The position numbers and the translations under genes are program-made. The notes beneath the pieces were generated by a model. The model was not told where the DNA came from. It saw only the letters and a list, made by a program, of their open reading frames with translations, and searched no databases. Source: an uncultured Clostridia bacterium (GTDB lineage: Bacteria; Bacillota; Clostridia; Oscillospirales; Acutalibacteraceae). Taken from it: a stretch of 64,000 bases of DNA. The stretch is from the NCBI GenBank assembly GCA_947585745.1, contig CANPXF010000001.1:62001-126000 (forward strand), in the 5' to 3' direction. Positions 30,395 through 40,203 of the stretch are shown piece after piece; positions within the stretch are counted from its first letter, which is position 1, and the number at the start of each line of letters is the position of its first letter.

Positions 30395-31501
30395 TTATAC
30401 AAAACTCAATATATTAATAATTTTGTGATATATCTTCCCCATAACACTAACTAAAAAATCGGCAAATTTATGTAATTTGATAAATGCGAAAATCTTTTTA
30501 AATATTAAACCAATAATCGTACAGGCAAAATAGATTACAAATGAATACAACAGTAAAACAGCAACTAACATAAGCGGGTTTGAATTTGCGTATTCTTTAA
30601 TCATATCTTTCTGAATATATGTAAAAACCAGATAATGAGTACTTATTATATAAACATAAAATGATACCGAGGAAACCTTTAAAATACCCTTTGCTTTTTT
30701 TATTTCTATCTTCGTAAAGAAACAGAACAGTAGTAAAGAGCCTATCACTAATAACGGCGAATTATAAATTAAAAATTTAAAACCTTTTACGCTCTCTATA
30801 CCACAGGATTTTACAATAAAATCAACAGAAATTACCCCAAAATAATTAAACAAATATGCTAAAAAAGATACTAATAATATTTTATATTTACCAAACTTTC
30901 CAATTCCATATAAACGTATGTATGCTCCGCACAGATACAAATACATAAGCCAAATCGGACTGTATCCCTCTGCAACCTTAAAGAAATCTCCTCCCATAAT
31001 GTTGCCTGCAAACGCAAAACCCGATAATAAAATAAAACCGATAAGTAATATTTTCAGCAAAGATTGTTTTCTAAGTTGTAAAACGGCTTTATTTAACAAC
31101 GGCATTGCTATAAATACACATATATAAGAACCAAAATACCAATACTCACCTGATAATACCGGAAAATACGGGAATATCATTTCCGCTTTTTTTAAATTAA
31201 ACTGAGAAAAAAGAATAAAAGCTGTAGTAATAATAAATGAATAAAAAATTACTTCTAACCATAGGTTGATTATCCTATTTAATCTGTTTTTTGAATATAA
31301 ACATACGTATCCGCTAATCAGCGCGTATATATTGACCGCGCCGAAGCAAAGGTTTTCTATGAAATAAGCCAAATAATAATTCACCGAGCCAAAATCGGTA
31401 TTGTTAAGGATTCCTCCCTTATTCAGACAATGTAGCATAACTATCATATACATAGACACTATTCGAGCTATCTCAATCCCATATATCCTTTTATTTTGCA
31501 T
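30395..31501 (-). CDS. Acyltransferase-3-like membrane protein
   Basis: 'RIYGIEIARIVSMYMIVMLHCLN...NLCFGAVNIYALISGYV'; RBS GGGAG. Confidence 0.8.
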   Translation of the reverse strand: MQNKRIYGIEIARIVSMYMIVMLHCLNKGGILNNTDFGSVNYYLAYFIENLCFGAVNIYALISGYVCLYSKNRLNRIINLWLEVIFYSFIITTAFILFSQFNLKKAEMIFPYFPVLSGEYWYFGSYICVFIAMPLLNKAVLQLRKQSLLKILLIGFILLSGFAFAGNIMGGDFFKVAEGYSPIWLMYLYLCGAYIRLYGIGKFGKYKILLVSFLAYLFNYFGVISVDFIVKSCGIESVKGFKFLIYNSPLLVIGSLLLFCFFTKIEIKKAKGILKVSSVSFYVYIISTHYLVFTYIQKDMIKEYANSNPLMLVAVLLLYSFVIYFACTIIGLIFKKIFAFIKLHKFADFLVSVMGKIYHKIINILSFV

Positions 31502-31579
31502 AAAAACTCCCTTTTAATGTTATACAGATATATAAAAAACAAATTGATTTACGCCGATTATTTCTATATGTTTTCGGCT

Positions 31580-31669
31580 AAAAAACACCCCTATATTTTT
31601 TGATTTTTATTTAATTTTTCTTTCCAAATATTCAAGATTATAATTTATCATCATTTTTGTAGGGCTTTT
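31580..31669. repeat. 90-bp direct repeat, copy B (includes 3' end of HTH gene)
   Basis: Same sequence as 30280-30369, offset 1300 bp. Confidence 0.93.
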
Positions 31670-31865
31670 CAACAGACGTTCTCCCCAGTATATAATCGGT
31701 GCTCGTATTATAAAAATCTGCAATAGCAATGAGAACTTCCGTGGGAATGTCGCGCATACCAAGCTCATAACGTGAATATGCAACCTGACTGCAGTTAAGA
31801 TATTCTGCCAGTTGACGCTGCAACAAATCATTGTCTTCTCTCAGCTCTCTTATCCTTTTATACAT
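31638..31865 (-). CDS. Small HTH (Xre/Cro-type) transcriptional regulator
   Basis: 'IRELREDNDLLQRQLAEYLNCSQVAYSRYELGMRDIPTEVLIAIADFYNTSTDYILGR'; internal ATG preferred by RBS spacing. Confidence 0.9.
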   Translation of the reverse strand: MYKRIRELREDNDLLQRQLAEYLNCSQVAYSRYELGMRDIPTEVLIAIADFYNTSTDYILGRTSVEKPYKNDDKL

Positions 31866-32147
31866 AGTCACCATTTCTCCGAAATTTTTTATTATTATAA
31901 AATATACTGAATTGGCATTTGGATATATAAACCAAAACGGTTTATGATTTTGTCATAATTTGTCATAAAATACTATCTGAAATAAATTATTGGATATTCA
32001 TTAACAAAAGACTGTGTTACTAATACAAAAATGTATTTTGAAATAACTTTAAAAAAATGGCCTTGGAACTTGTGTTCCAAAGCCATTTTGCTTTAAAGTT
32101 TTAAAAAATTTTCACTCAAATAAATGCCCTTATTTTTAAGGCGTATG

Positions 32148-32810
32148 TTATTTTAAGGTGAATTTTACTCTCACTTTTGAATTTCCTACTGTTTTCGCGA
32201 GAGATGACGGGTTTTCTATATACCCGAGCTTTGTGTAGCTGTAGGAGGTTTTAAAGGTTTTATAGAAAAGCACGAGGCAATCGTCACCGTAGAGCATAAT
32301 ATCTCCGCACTTGATTTTTGAAACCGCCTTTTCATTTGCGGGAAGGGATTTGTCAAAATAATAATACTTTTCGTTGCCGTTAAGCTCGCTCATATTCAAG
32401 GTCATCGGCAAAAGCTTTTTCAATTTCTTCGCTGAGTTGTTATTGTAAAGGCGCGCGGTAAATTTCTTTCCCTTAACTGTGACGTACATTTTAGAGAGGC
32501 CTTTGCTCTTTACCGTAACTCTGCATTTATATTTTTTGCCGTTTTTTGCCTTGACGGTAATTACCGCTTTGCCTGCTTTTCTGCCCTTTACTATGCCCTT
32601 TGAGCTTACCGTAGCGACCGATTTTTTAGAAGATTTAAAGGATTTCGCCTTACCGCCGTTAAGCTTAAGGGTGAAGCTTTTTCCCGTGTAAATAGTTTTT
32701 GATTTATGATTAAGCCTTGCCTTTGCCGACGCGGAAAAGTCACACGAAACTATCAGCAGAGCTGTCAGAAAACACAAAACAACGCTTTTAAATTTAACGG
32801 AATTTTTCAT
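32148..32810 (-). CDS. Secreted Ig-like (Big_2-like) domain protein
   Basis: Signal peptide and 'GGKAKSFKSSKKSVATVSSKGIVKGRKAGKAVITVKAKNGKKYKCRVTV'. Confidence 0.75.
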   Translation of the reverse strand: MKNSVKFKSVVLCFLTALLIVSCDFSASAKARLNHKSKTIYTGKSFTLKLNGGKAKSFKSSKKSVATVSSKGIVKGRKAGKAVITVKAKNGKKYKCRVTVKSKGLSKMYVTVKGKKFTARLYNNNSAKKLKKLLPMTLNMSELNGNEKYYYFDKSLPANEKAVSKIKCGDIMLYGDDCLVLFYKTFKTSYSYTKLGYIENPSSLAKTVGNSKVRVKFTLK

Positions 32811-32811
32811 T

Positions 32812-33399
32812 TTATCCCAACCTTTTTCTCATTACCGCCTGTCCGTCACACTGCAATTCCTCGACAAAGCCGTTTTTCTCAAATAGCCTGTACGGTCCGT
32901 GATAATCAAACAGGTCAAAATCTTCACTTATTTTTGCATAACCTTCTACAGCCAAACAGCCGTTTTCCTTTGCATCGTCACATACACGCTTAATCAGCGC
33001 GGAGGCTATTCCCTTTTTTCTGTACTCAGGCGCTATTTCAAAACAGACAATTGATACGGTTTTTCCGCACACGGCTTTCCTTGCAAATTCGGGGACAAAT
33101 CCCGTATAACTTTCTATATCACAGGCGTTACACCAGCCTATCGAAACATCCCCGCCATATGCAAGGTATCCGTAAATCTTGCCTTTTTTAAGCATATCAA
33201 CGGCGTATTTGCGAACAGTTTCTTTTACCCCGTTTATCTTAAACTCACTGACCATTTTCTGAATTTCTTCTTCGCTCTGATTAGCAGAAGTGCAATAGCA
33301 GGGAGCGTTCGGGTTTCCGTCGGAAAAAGCCCTGTTGTCAAAGAAGTCGAGGTAATCGCCGATACGTTCCTTTGTCAGAGGTTTTATTGTAATATTCAT
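32812..33399 (-). CDS. GNAT-family N-acetyltransferase
   Basis: 'VSIVCFEIAPEYRKKGIASALIKRVCDDAKENGCLAVEGY'; start MNITIKPL preferred. Confidence 0.85.
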   Translation of the reverse strand: MNITIKPLTKERIGDYLDFFDNRAFSDGNPNAPCYCTSANQSEEEIQKMVSEFKINGVKETVRKYAVDMLKKGKIYGYLAYGGDVSIGWCNACDIESYTGFVPEFARKAVCGKTVSIVCFEIAPEYRKKGIASALIKRVCDDAKENGCLAVEGYAKISEDFDLFDYHGPYRLFEKNGFVEELQCDGQAVMRKRLG

Positions 33400-33480
33400 A
33401 TTATTAAACCTTTTCATATGTATTTTACGTTATCTTATCATAACTGCCTGATATTTTCAATAATTTTCTCCGCTCGCTAA

Positions 33481-33512
33481 AAAATGACTGAAATTAAAAC
33501 TTTCAGTCATTT
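33481..33512. terminator. Terminator-like hairpin
   Basis: AAATGACTGAAA-ttaaaac-TTTCAGTCATTT flanked by A/T runs. Confidence 0.65.
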
Positions 33513-33537
33513 TCTTTAATATTAAGCTAACAATTTA

Positions 33538-34389
33538 TTACATAAATCTGACGGAAAGCTTTCCCGCGACGGAGAAAATAACGAACACAACAATATCAAC
33601 CGCCACAATCGTTGAACCGACAGGGGTTGAGAACACTACGGAAATTAAAATTCCGAGCAACGCGCAAAATACCGAAAGCACGGCCGAGCAGACTGTAACC
33701 GACTTAAAGCTTTTAAACACCCTCATTGCCGACAGCGCGGGAAAAATCACGAGCGCCGATATTAAAAGCGAACCGACAAGGTTCATCGCGAGAACGATTA
33801 TCACGGCAATTATTACGGCAATAAGAAGATTATAAAGCTTTGCTCTTGTTCCCGTCGCCTGCGCGAAATTTTCATCAAAAGTGACGCTGAAAATTTTATT
33901 GTAGAACATAATGAATACAGCCACAACAACCGCGCAGAGAATTACGCTCATTATAACCTCGTCAGACGTTAAGGTAAGGATTGAGGTCGAGCCGAAAAGG
34001 GTTGAGCACACATCTCCCGAAAGGTTACTCGATGTGGAAAAGATATTCATAATGAGGTAGCCGACGGCGAGCGCCCCGACGGAAATCATAGCGATTGACG
34101 CGTCGCCCTTTATGCGTGTGTTCTGACCTGTACGGAGCAAAAGCACGGCGCAAATTACCGTTACAACCAATACGAACGGCATATCGTTGGTAAGCTTTAA
34201 AACCGAGGCAATCGCAATCGCTCCGAAAGCGACGTGGGAAAGCCCGTCGCCGATAAATGAAAAACGCTTTAATACGAGAGTCACGCCCAAAAGAGAGGAG
34301 CAAAGCGCGATTAAAACACCGACAATCACGGCGTACCGCACGAAAGGATACTGAAGATACAAAACAATCTTATCTATTATATCAGCCAT
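33538..34389 (-). CDS. znuB: Zinc/manganese ABC transporter permease
   Basis: ABC-3 family permease sequence ('RFSFIGDGLSHVAFGAIAIA'); start MADIID follows AAAGGAG; adjacent to ATPase and SBP genes. Confidence 0.88.
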   Translation of the reverse strand: MADIIDKIVLYLQYPFVRYAVIVGVLIALCSSLLGVTLVLKRFSFIGDGLSHVAFGAIAIASVLKLTNDMPFVLVVTVICAVLLLRTGQNTRIKGDASIAMISVGALAVGYLIMNIFSTSSNLSGDVCSTLFGSTSILTLTSDEVIMSVILCAVVVAVFIMFYNKIFSVTFDENFAQATGTRAKLYNLLIAVIIAVIIVLAMNLVGSLLISALVIFPALSAMRVFKSFKSVTVCSAVLSVFCALLGILISVVFSTPVGSTIVAVDIVVFVIFSVAGKLSVRFM

Positions 34390-35086
34390 TGTATTCTCCT
34401 TTCGCAAAGCCTTTGGAAATGTCGCTTTCAAGGTATTCGCTCTTTGCGCCGAAAAAATTTTTATCCCCGATATGAAGAATTTTATCGGCGTATTTTACCG
34501 CTTGTATATCGTGCGTAATCATAATAATTGTAATATCGTATTTTTTATTCAGCTCTTCTATGAGCTTATACATATCCGACGTAACCTTCGGGTCAAGTCC
34601 CGCCACGGGTTCGTCGAGTAAAAGAATATCCTGCGTGGCGCAAAGCGCCCTCGCCAAAAGAACTCTCTGCTGTTGTCCGCCCGAAAGCTCGCGGTAACAG
34701 CGTTTTTTCAGCTTTTCGAGCCCCATTTTTTCAAGGTTTTTTTCCGCGAGTTGTTTTTCAGCCTTATTATAAAACGGGCGGAGTCCGCAACGGCTCTGAC
34801 AGCCCGACAGCGTAACCTCCCAGACCGACGCGGGAAAATCACGCTGTACCGCCGTCTGCTGGGGCAGATAGCCGATACCGCCGCGTTTGAGTCCGCCGTC
34901 TGTCAGAATCCTGCCCTTTACAGGCGTAATAAGTCCGAGCATCGCTTTCATAAGCGTAGTTTTGCCCGAGCCGTTTTCGCCGACTATACAAAGATAATCT
35001 CCCTTGTTAACCTCAAAATTCAGATTGTGAATAACCTCATAACCGTCGTAGCCTAAGCAGAGGTTTTTGCAGGTAAGTTGAGCCAT
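34382..35086 (-). CDS. znuC: Zinc/manganese ABC transporter ATP-binding protein
   Basis: Walker A GENGSGKTT, signature LSGGQQQR, Walker B ILLLDEP. Confidence 0.92.
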   Translation of the reverse strand: MAQLTCKNLCLGYDGYEVIHNLNFEVNKGDYLCIVGENGSGKTTLMKAMLGLITPVKGRILTDGGLKRGGIGYLPQQTAVQRDFPASVWEVTLSGCQSRCGLRPFYNKAEKQLAEKNLEKMGLEKLKKRCYRELSGGQQQRVLLARALCATQDILLLDEPVAGLDPKVTSDMYKLIEELNKKYDITIIMITHDIQAVKYADKILHIGDKNFFGAKSEYLESDISKGFAKGEYNG

Positions 35087-35097
35087 TTCGTTTCTCC

Positions 35098-36048
35098 TTA
35101 TTTTAGCGCGCGCTTTAAAATTTTAAGATTATTTTTCATAACCGAAAGATACGTTGTTTTATCCTCGGACTGCTCTAATGTTACGGACTGCATAGAGTTT
35201 AACGTCAGTATTTCCTGATTTTTCGACCTTGTGCAGTTTTTCACCGTCCGAGCCAGCGAACCGTCGGAGCCGTCTATCTGAAAAATCGAGTTTAATTTAA
35301 GCTCGTCAATTTTTTTCGCGAGAAAAGTAATTGTTTCAAAGCTTGCCTCGGCGTCAGCCTCACAGCCCGGAAACGCGGCGTAGTAGGAAAGTCCGTAGTC
35401 GTCAAACATATACCGAAACGGAAAACGGTCCGCGAAAACAAGCGTCTTTATCCGCGCGTTCTCAACAACGGTTTTGTAATCCCTGTCAACCGCGCTGAGC
35501 CTTTTGATATACTTTTTTGTATTTAAAGCGTATTCGTCTTTATACTCCTCGTTAATTTCACCGAGTTTTCCGCTTATATAACCGCAAAAAAGCTCGGCAT
35601 TTTTAAGCGACAGCCAGACGTGCTCGTCGTTTTCGGCTTCTCCGCTCTTTTCTCCCTGCATACCCTCGACAATTTCCTCCCGTTTTACGTCATCGCTTAA
35701 AACGTCGAGAAGATTTACGACTGTCATATTTTTGTTTACCGCCTCTTTGAGCGCGTCCTCCATCCACTCGTCGGACTCACCGCCTGTATAGATAAACATA
35801 TCGCAGTTTGAAATTTTTACAATATCCTCCGCGGAGGGCTGAAAGCTGTGGGGGTCGACGCCGTTGTCGATAAGCATTGTAACCTCCGCGCTGTTTCCCG
35901 CAATTTCCCTTACCCAATCGTAAACGGGAAAAATCGAGGCGACTATATTTATTTTTCCGTTTTCATTACCATTTTCCGCTTTTGCGCATCCGCTCATAAT
36001 GCAGATTAACAACAAAACTGATATACAAAACGCCGTGATTTTTTTCAT
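35098..36048 (-). CDS. znuA: Zinc/manganese-binding lipoprotein
   Basis: Lipobox 'CIMSGC'; 'VDPHSFQPSAEDI' and 'NDEHVWLSLKNAELFCGYI' typical of ZnuA/TroA. Confidence 0.92.
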   Translation of the reverse strand: MKKITAFCISVLLLICIMSGCAKAENGNENGKINIVASIFPVYDWVREIAGNSAEVTMLIDNGVDPHSFQPSAEDIVKISNCDMFIYTGGESDEWMEDALKEAVNKNMTVVNLLDVLSDDVKREEIVEGMQGEKSGEAENDEHVWLSLKNAELFCGYISGKLGEINEEYKDEYALNTKKYIKRLSAVDRDYKTVVENARIKTLVFADRFPFRYMFDDYGLSYYAAFPGCEADAEASFETITFLAKKIDELKLNSIFQIDGSDGSLARTVKNCTRSKNQEILTLNSMQSVTLEQSEDKTTYLSVMKNNLKILKRALK

Positions 36049-36096
36049 ATATTTAACCTCAATAAAGTCTTGTAATAAAATTTATCTTTATAAGCG

Positions 36097-36516
36097 TTAC
36101 TCACGAATGCCGTTTTCGGATTTACCGCTGTTTTGGCACTTAGCGCACACACCGTAAAGCACGGTTTCGCCCTTGTCAATCGAAAAATTTTCATTTTCAG
36201 CTACGCTGGTTATGAGCGAGTTTGCAACCGAGGTCTGCATATGATACGTCTTTCCGCATTTTTTACAGCTTAAATGCAGACATTCCCTGCACCTCTCATC
36301 GTCAAGGTACCGATAGACCGCCTCGCGTTGACTGCTGTTTGGGGCGCGTCTGATTTTTCCCTCCGATTCCATATCGGCAAGGTTTCGGTACACGGCGCTT
36401 TTGCTGATTTTATCTGCAAGCGCAAGCGCAATCTGATTAGCGGAAATGTTTTCATCAACGTGCTTTGAAAGATATTCAGTAAGAATTTTTCTCTGTTTTG
36501 TAATATACTTTGACAT
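36097..36516 (-). CDS. Fur-family transcriptional regulator (Zur-like by context)
   Basis: 'MSKYITKQRKILTEYLSKHVDENISANQIALALADKISKSAVYRNLADMESEGKI' and metal-binding CxxC motifs. Start corrected from 36582. Confidence 0.88.
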   Translation of the reverse strand: MSKYITKQRKILTEYLSKHVDENISANQIALALADKISKSAVYRNLADMESEGKIRRAPNSSQREAVYRYLDDERCRECLHLSCKKCGKTYHMQTSVANSLITSVAENENFSIDKGETVLYGVCAKCQNSGKSENGIRE

Positions 36517-36533
36517 TACGGCCACCCTCGAAT

Positions 36534-36582
36534 TTGCGAATATTTCGCAAATTAGTATAACACGCGCATAATTAAAAGTCAA
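36534..36582 (-). promoter_or_regulatory. Sigma-A promoter plus palindromic operator upstream of Fur-family gene
   Basis: Minus strand: TTGACT - 17 nt - TATACT followed by TTTGCGAA-ata-TTCGCAAA. Confidence 0.78.
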
Positions 36583-36663
36583 ACAAAATTATATTTAAAA
36601 TTTCTGCCTTTTCCCCGTTTAATACAGCTTTATCCGCAGATACTATATTATCGGAGGCAGAAT

Positions 36664-37341
36664 ATGGACATTTTAAAGGTTATACTCGCGTCGTTTTTTT
36701 CCGCGGCGCTGTTATTTGTTGTTGCAAAATTTATCGGTCACAAGCAGATTTCACAGCTTAACTTTTTTGACTACATTACGGGAATTACAATCGGCTCAAT
36801 CGCCGCCGAGATTGCCACAACGCTCGAAAAACCGTGGTGGAAACCGATAGTTTCTATGATTGTTTACGGAGCGGTTTCAATTTTATTAAGCGTATCGGCC
36901 GCAAAGTTCCCGAAAATGAGAAAATATATCAACGGAACGCCGACAATAATAATGAACAACCAAAAGCTCTACAGAAAAAATATGAAAAAAGCAAAGCTCG
37001 AGCTAAGCGAATTTATGCTTATGTGCCGAAAAGAGGGCTATTTTAATCTCGAGGACATTCAGACCGCGGTTTTTGAGTGCAACGGAGAGCTGACAATTCT
37101 TCCGACAAGCTCAAAGCGCCCGCTCAATCCCGAGGATATATGCCTTACGCCCGAGCCTGAATATATAAGCGCGGAGGTAATTATGGACGGAAGAATTTTG
37201 GACGAAAATTTAAAACGAATGGGACTTGACAAAATATGGCTTAATAAACAGCTTGAAAAGCAGGGCTATAAAAACGCTAAGGAAGTTTTTCTCGGGGTTT
37301 GCGACAGCAACAACAAACTCACCCTGTATAAAGGCGAATAA
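36664..37341 (+). CDS. DUF421/YetF-like membrane protein
   Basis: 'FVVAKFIGHKQISQLNFFDYITGITIGSIAAEIAT' and C-terminal cytoplasmic domain. Confidence 0.87.
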   Translation: MDILKVILASFFSAALLFVVAKFIGHKQISQLNFFDYITGITIGSIAAEIATTLEKPWWKPIVSMIVYGAVSILLSVSAAKFPKMRKYINGTPTIIMNNQKLYRKNMKKAKLELSEFMLMCRKEGYFNLEDIQTAVFECNGELTILPTSSKRPLNPEDICLTPEPEYISAEVIMDGRILDENLKRMGLDKIWLNKQLEKQGYKNAKEVFLGVCDSNNKLTLYKGE

Positions 37342-37432
37342 AGCAATTAAAAAAATCATTTGCCATCGTTTTCCTGTTTCAACAAAGAATTTACGATAAA
37401 GCAAATGAGCAAAATAAAATTGAGGTGATTGT

Positions 37433-37711
37433 ATGTCAAAAAAAGGAATGAAACGTCCGCAGAGAACCCATAATCAGGAAAGAAACGAGCTTCCTCCCGT
37501 ACCCGAAATTCAGGGAAACGCGAAACACACCAAGGAGAAAGCCCGCCCGATAATCGCGGGAACCGAGTACACTCCCCAGAAGGTCTACCACACAAAGCCA
37601 TATAAAAAGGAAAGGCCCATTTCATCGGTTTACGCCGTACTCGATAACGACCTCGCGAGGGATAATCTTGAAAATGATATTCCCGACGCGGATTTGCACG
37701 ATTTAAAATAA
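37433..37711 (+). CDS. Hypothetical small protein
   Basis: 92-aa ORF with RBS TGAGGTG; no family recognised. Confidence 0.55.
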   Translation: MSKKGMKRPQRTHNQERNELPPVPEIQGNAKHTKEKARPIIAGTEYTPQKVYHTKPYKKERPISSVYAVLDNDLARDNLENDIPDADLHDLK

Positions 37712-37744
37712 GTTTAAACAATCAAACTCCTGTTAAAAACGCAT

Positions 37745-37797
37745 CCCCAAACGTATCTGCACTATCCAAAACAAGACAGAGGCAGAAACGTTTGGGG
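37745..37797. repeat. Short, hairpin-forming member of the dispersed repeat family
   Basis: CCCCAAACGTaTCTGC...GCAGAaACGTTTGGGG around 'ctatccaaaacaagacagagg'. Confidence 0.75.
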
Positions 37798-37829
37798 AAA
37801 TTTAATTCTTAATTTTTAATTTTTAATTC

Positions 37830-39347
37830 CTAATTCTCTTCGGGCAGTTCAAACCAGAAGGTCGAGCCGAAACCGACCTTGCTGTTAACTCCGTAGCGGG
37901 CGCCGTGCAAATCAAGAATATTTTTTACAATTGAAAGCCCCAGTCCAGTACCGATAACTCCCCGCTTATGCTCCTTGTCAACCTTATAATATCTGTCCCA
38001 AATATATTCGAGCTTATCGGAGGGGATACCGTTTCCGTGGTCGGTTACTTCAATCCTCACGCGCTTGTTGCCGACCTTTTGGGTTACAATTACAACCTTG
38101 TCGTCACCGCAGTGATTAATCGCGTTGTTGATAAAGTTATATATAACCTGCCCTAATTTCACCTTGTCGGCATATACATATGCGTTTTTGTCATACTTAA
38201 AGCTTATGTTATAGCCCTCTTGCTCTCTGAGCTTTGTGTAGCGTTTGAAAATTTCGTTAATCTCGTCAGTAAGGCTAAACTGCTCCCTGTCAATTTCAAT
38301 AGCTCCCGACTGGAGCTTTGAGAGGTCGAGCATATCGTTTACAAGCGACGAGAGCCTGTTCGCCTCGTCTATAATCACCTGAACATTTTCGGGCGTGTTC
38401 TCTCCGGGCAAATCACGCATAACCTCGCCGTAGCCCGTAATCATTGTGAGCGGAGTGCGCAGGTCGTGGGAAATATTCGCAATAAGCTCCTGCCTTAGAT
38501 TGTCCGTTTTCTGAAGCTCTTTTCGGGTTATGTTAAGCGTGTCGCTAAGCTCGTTTACTTCGAGATAACCCGTGCTGTCAAACTCAACGCCGTAGTTTCC
38601 GCGCGCAAGCTTTTTGATTGTTGTATTAATTTCAACAAGCGGACGCGATAGCCTTTTTGATACTATAAATGCGAGTATAATCGCAAAGACTATAAAAACT
38701 ATACTCACGACAGTAAGCTGTATTCTGATTGTATTTACAACCGAATCGACGGGAGTAATCATCGCCGTAATAAGCACAAAACATTCTTCTGTTCCGCCAA
38801 GCTTTAAAATTTGGGCGTATACAAGATTTTCAACAAGGCTTCCGCCTCGTCCCCTGATTCTCCAACCCGATATTCCCGCAAATTCATCAGCGGACGCCTC
38901 TGCGCCTTCAAACGAAAAGCTTACTCCGTTTTCTTCAGCGGACGAGGTGGAAATATATTTCCCCCCCGCCTCGCGCGCAAGCCTATAGTACGAATACACA
39001 ACGTGCATATTTATATCGCGAAGTCCCGAAGGGTTGTTGTATTCGCTGTCATATTCCTTTGTCATTATCGCGTCCGTGGAGTTATAAACATAAACGCTCA
39101 TTTCGTTCTCGCGGGATATGTTAAAAATCTTTGTCGCCGTGTCATCCCCGCTTTCTATACTTCTTGTAATCTCTGAGGCATATCCTTTCACCTGCGACTG
39201 GCGGATAAGCTTGTAGCAGGTTTCGAGAAAGGCAATCTGAAAAATCCATAAAAACACGAGCATAGCGACCGAAAAAGCTATAAAATAGATACTAAGCTTG
39301 TACCTTAACGGAAGGCTTTTCCAACGCGAAATTTTAGTTTGTTTCAA
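37830..39347 (-). CDS. Sensor histidine kinase
   Basis: Two TM segments, HAMP, 'ELIANISHDLRTPLTMI' H box, 'FINNAINH', 'GTGLGLSIVKNI'. Confidence 0.95.
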   Translation of the reverse strand: MKQTKISRWKSLPLRYKLSIYFIAFSVAMLVFLWIFQIAFLETCYKLIRQSQVKGYASEITRSIESGDDTATKIFNISRENEMSVYVYNSTDAIMTKEYDSEYNNPSGLRDINMHVVYSYYRLAREAGGKYISTSSAEENGVSFSFEGAEASADEFAGISGWRIRGRGGSLVENLVYAQILKLGGTEECFVLITAMITPVDSVVNTIRIQLTVVSIVFIVFAIILAFIVSKRLSRPLVEINTTIKKLARGNYGVEFDSTGYLEVNELSDTLNITRKELQKTDNLRQELIANISHDLRTPLTMITGYGEVMRDLPGENTPENVQVIIDEANRLSSLVNDMLDLSKLQSGAIEIDREQFSLTDEINEIFKRYTKLREQEGYNISFKYDKNAYVYADKVKLGQVIYNFINNAINHCGDDKVVIVTQKVGNKRVRIEVTDHGNGIPSDKLEYIWDRYYKVDKEHKRGVIGTGLGLSIVKNILDLHGARYGVNSKVGFGSTFWFELPEEN

Positions 39348-40011
39348 AACGATACCCTACCCCCCGAAGCGTAACTATACATTTGCTGTACGGACCGAGC
39401 GATTTTCTTAAAAGCTTTATATGCGTATCCAAGGTTCTCTCGTCGCCGAAAAAGTCATATCCCCACACCTCAGAAATAAGCTTTTCCCTCGTAAGCGCAA
39501 GCCCCTTGTTCTTAACCATATAGAAAAACAACTCGTATTCCTTTGGCGTCATCTGCGCGCGTTCGCCGTCGATTGTGACAATTCTCGCGGAAAAATCAAC
39601 CGTAAGCCCCTCATATTTAAAAATATCCTTTACATTCTGCTCCGAATTGTTTGAACAGCGCTTAATTACCGCGTTTACACGCATCATCAGCTCCCTCGGA
39701 GAAAACGGCTTTACAACATAATCGTCGCTTCCAAGCTCAAAGCCGTGGATTTTATCGTATTCCTCGCCCCGCGCGGAAAGCATAATAACGGGAGTGTTTG
39801 AAAATTTTTTGATTTCCCTGCACGCTGAAAAGCCGTCAAGCTCGGGCATCATAACGTCCATTATAATAAGGTCGTACTTATTTTTTCGGCAGATTTCAAT
39901 CGCCTGCATTCCGTCAACCGCCTCATCAACGCTATGCCCCTCAAACTCCGCGTACTTTTTTATAAGCTGTCGTATTCTGAACTCATCGTCAACTACCAAA
40001 AGCCTGCTCAT
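39334..40011 (-). CDS. OmpR/PhoB-family response regulator
   Basis: Receiver 'LLVVDDEFRIRQLI...LIIMDVMMPELDG', winged-helix output domain. Confidence 0.95.
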   Translation of the reverse strand: MSRLLVVDDEFRIRQLIKKYAEFEGHSVDEAVDGMQAIEICRKNKYDLIIMDVMMPELDGFSACREIKKFSNTPVIMLSARGEEYDKIHGFELGSDDYVVKPFSPRELMMRVNAVIKRCSNNSEQNVKDIFKYEGLTVDFSARIVTIDGERAQMTPKEYELFFYMVKNKGLALTREKLISEVWGYDFFGDERTLDTHIKLLRKSLGPYSKCIVTLRGVGYRFETN

Positions 40012-40203
40012 TTTTATTCCTCCCGCAATTTTTGCAATTATACAAATATTTTAATATCACAATGTGAAAACTGTATGTCGAAAAACAAAATTTCTTATGA
40101 TATAAATATACCATAAACCACGTGTTTTTCAAATAATAAATTGATTTAATCGCTTTTTTGTTTTATAATACTTATCAAAAGATTTTAAAATTAAGGGGTT
40201 ATT

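Noticed and set aside
30280-31669. Integron-like cassette array
   Set aside because: No integrase in the window and the repeat is a duplicated gene 3' end, not attC-like; retained only as a duplication/exchange signature.
31607-31831. 74-aa minus ORF overlapping the HTH gene
   Set aside because: Alternative frame of the HTH gene (31638..31865), which has a clear Xre-type motif.
37356-37721. 121-aa minus-strand ORF opposite 37433..37711
   Set aside because: The plus-strand ORF has the better RBS and composition; the minus ORF looks like a shadow, though neither has a known family.
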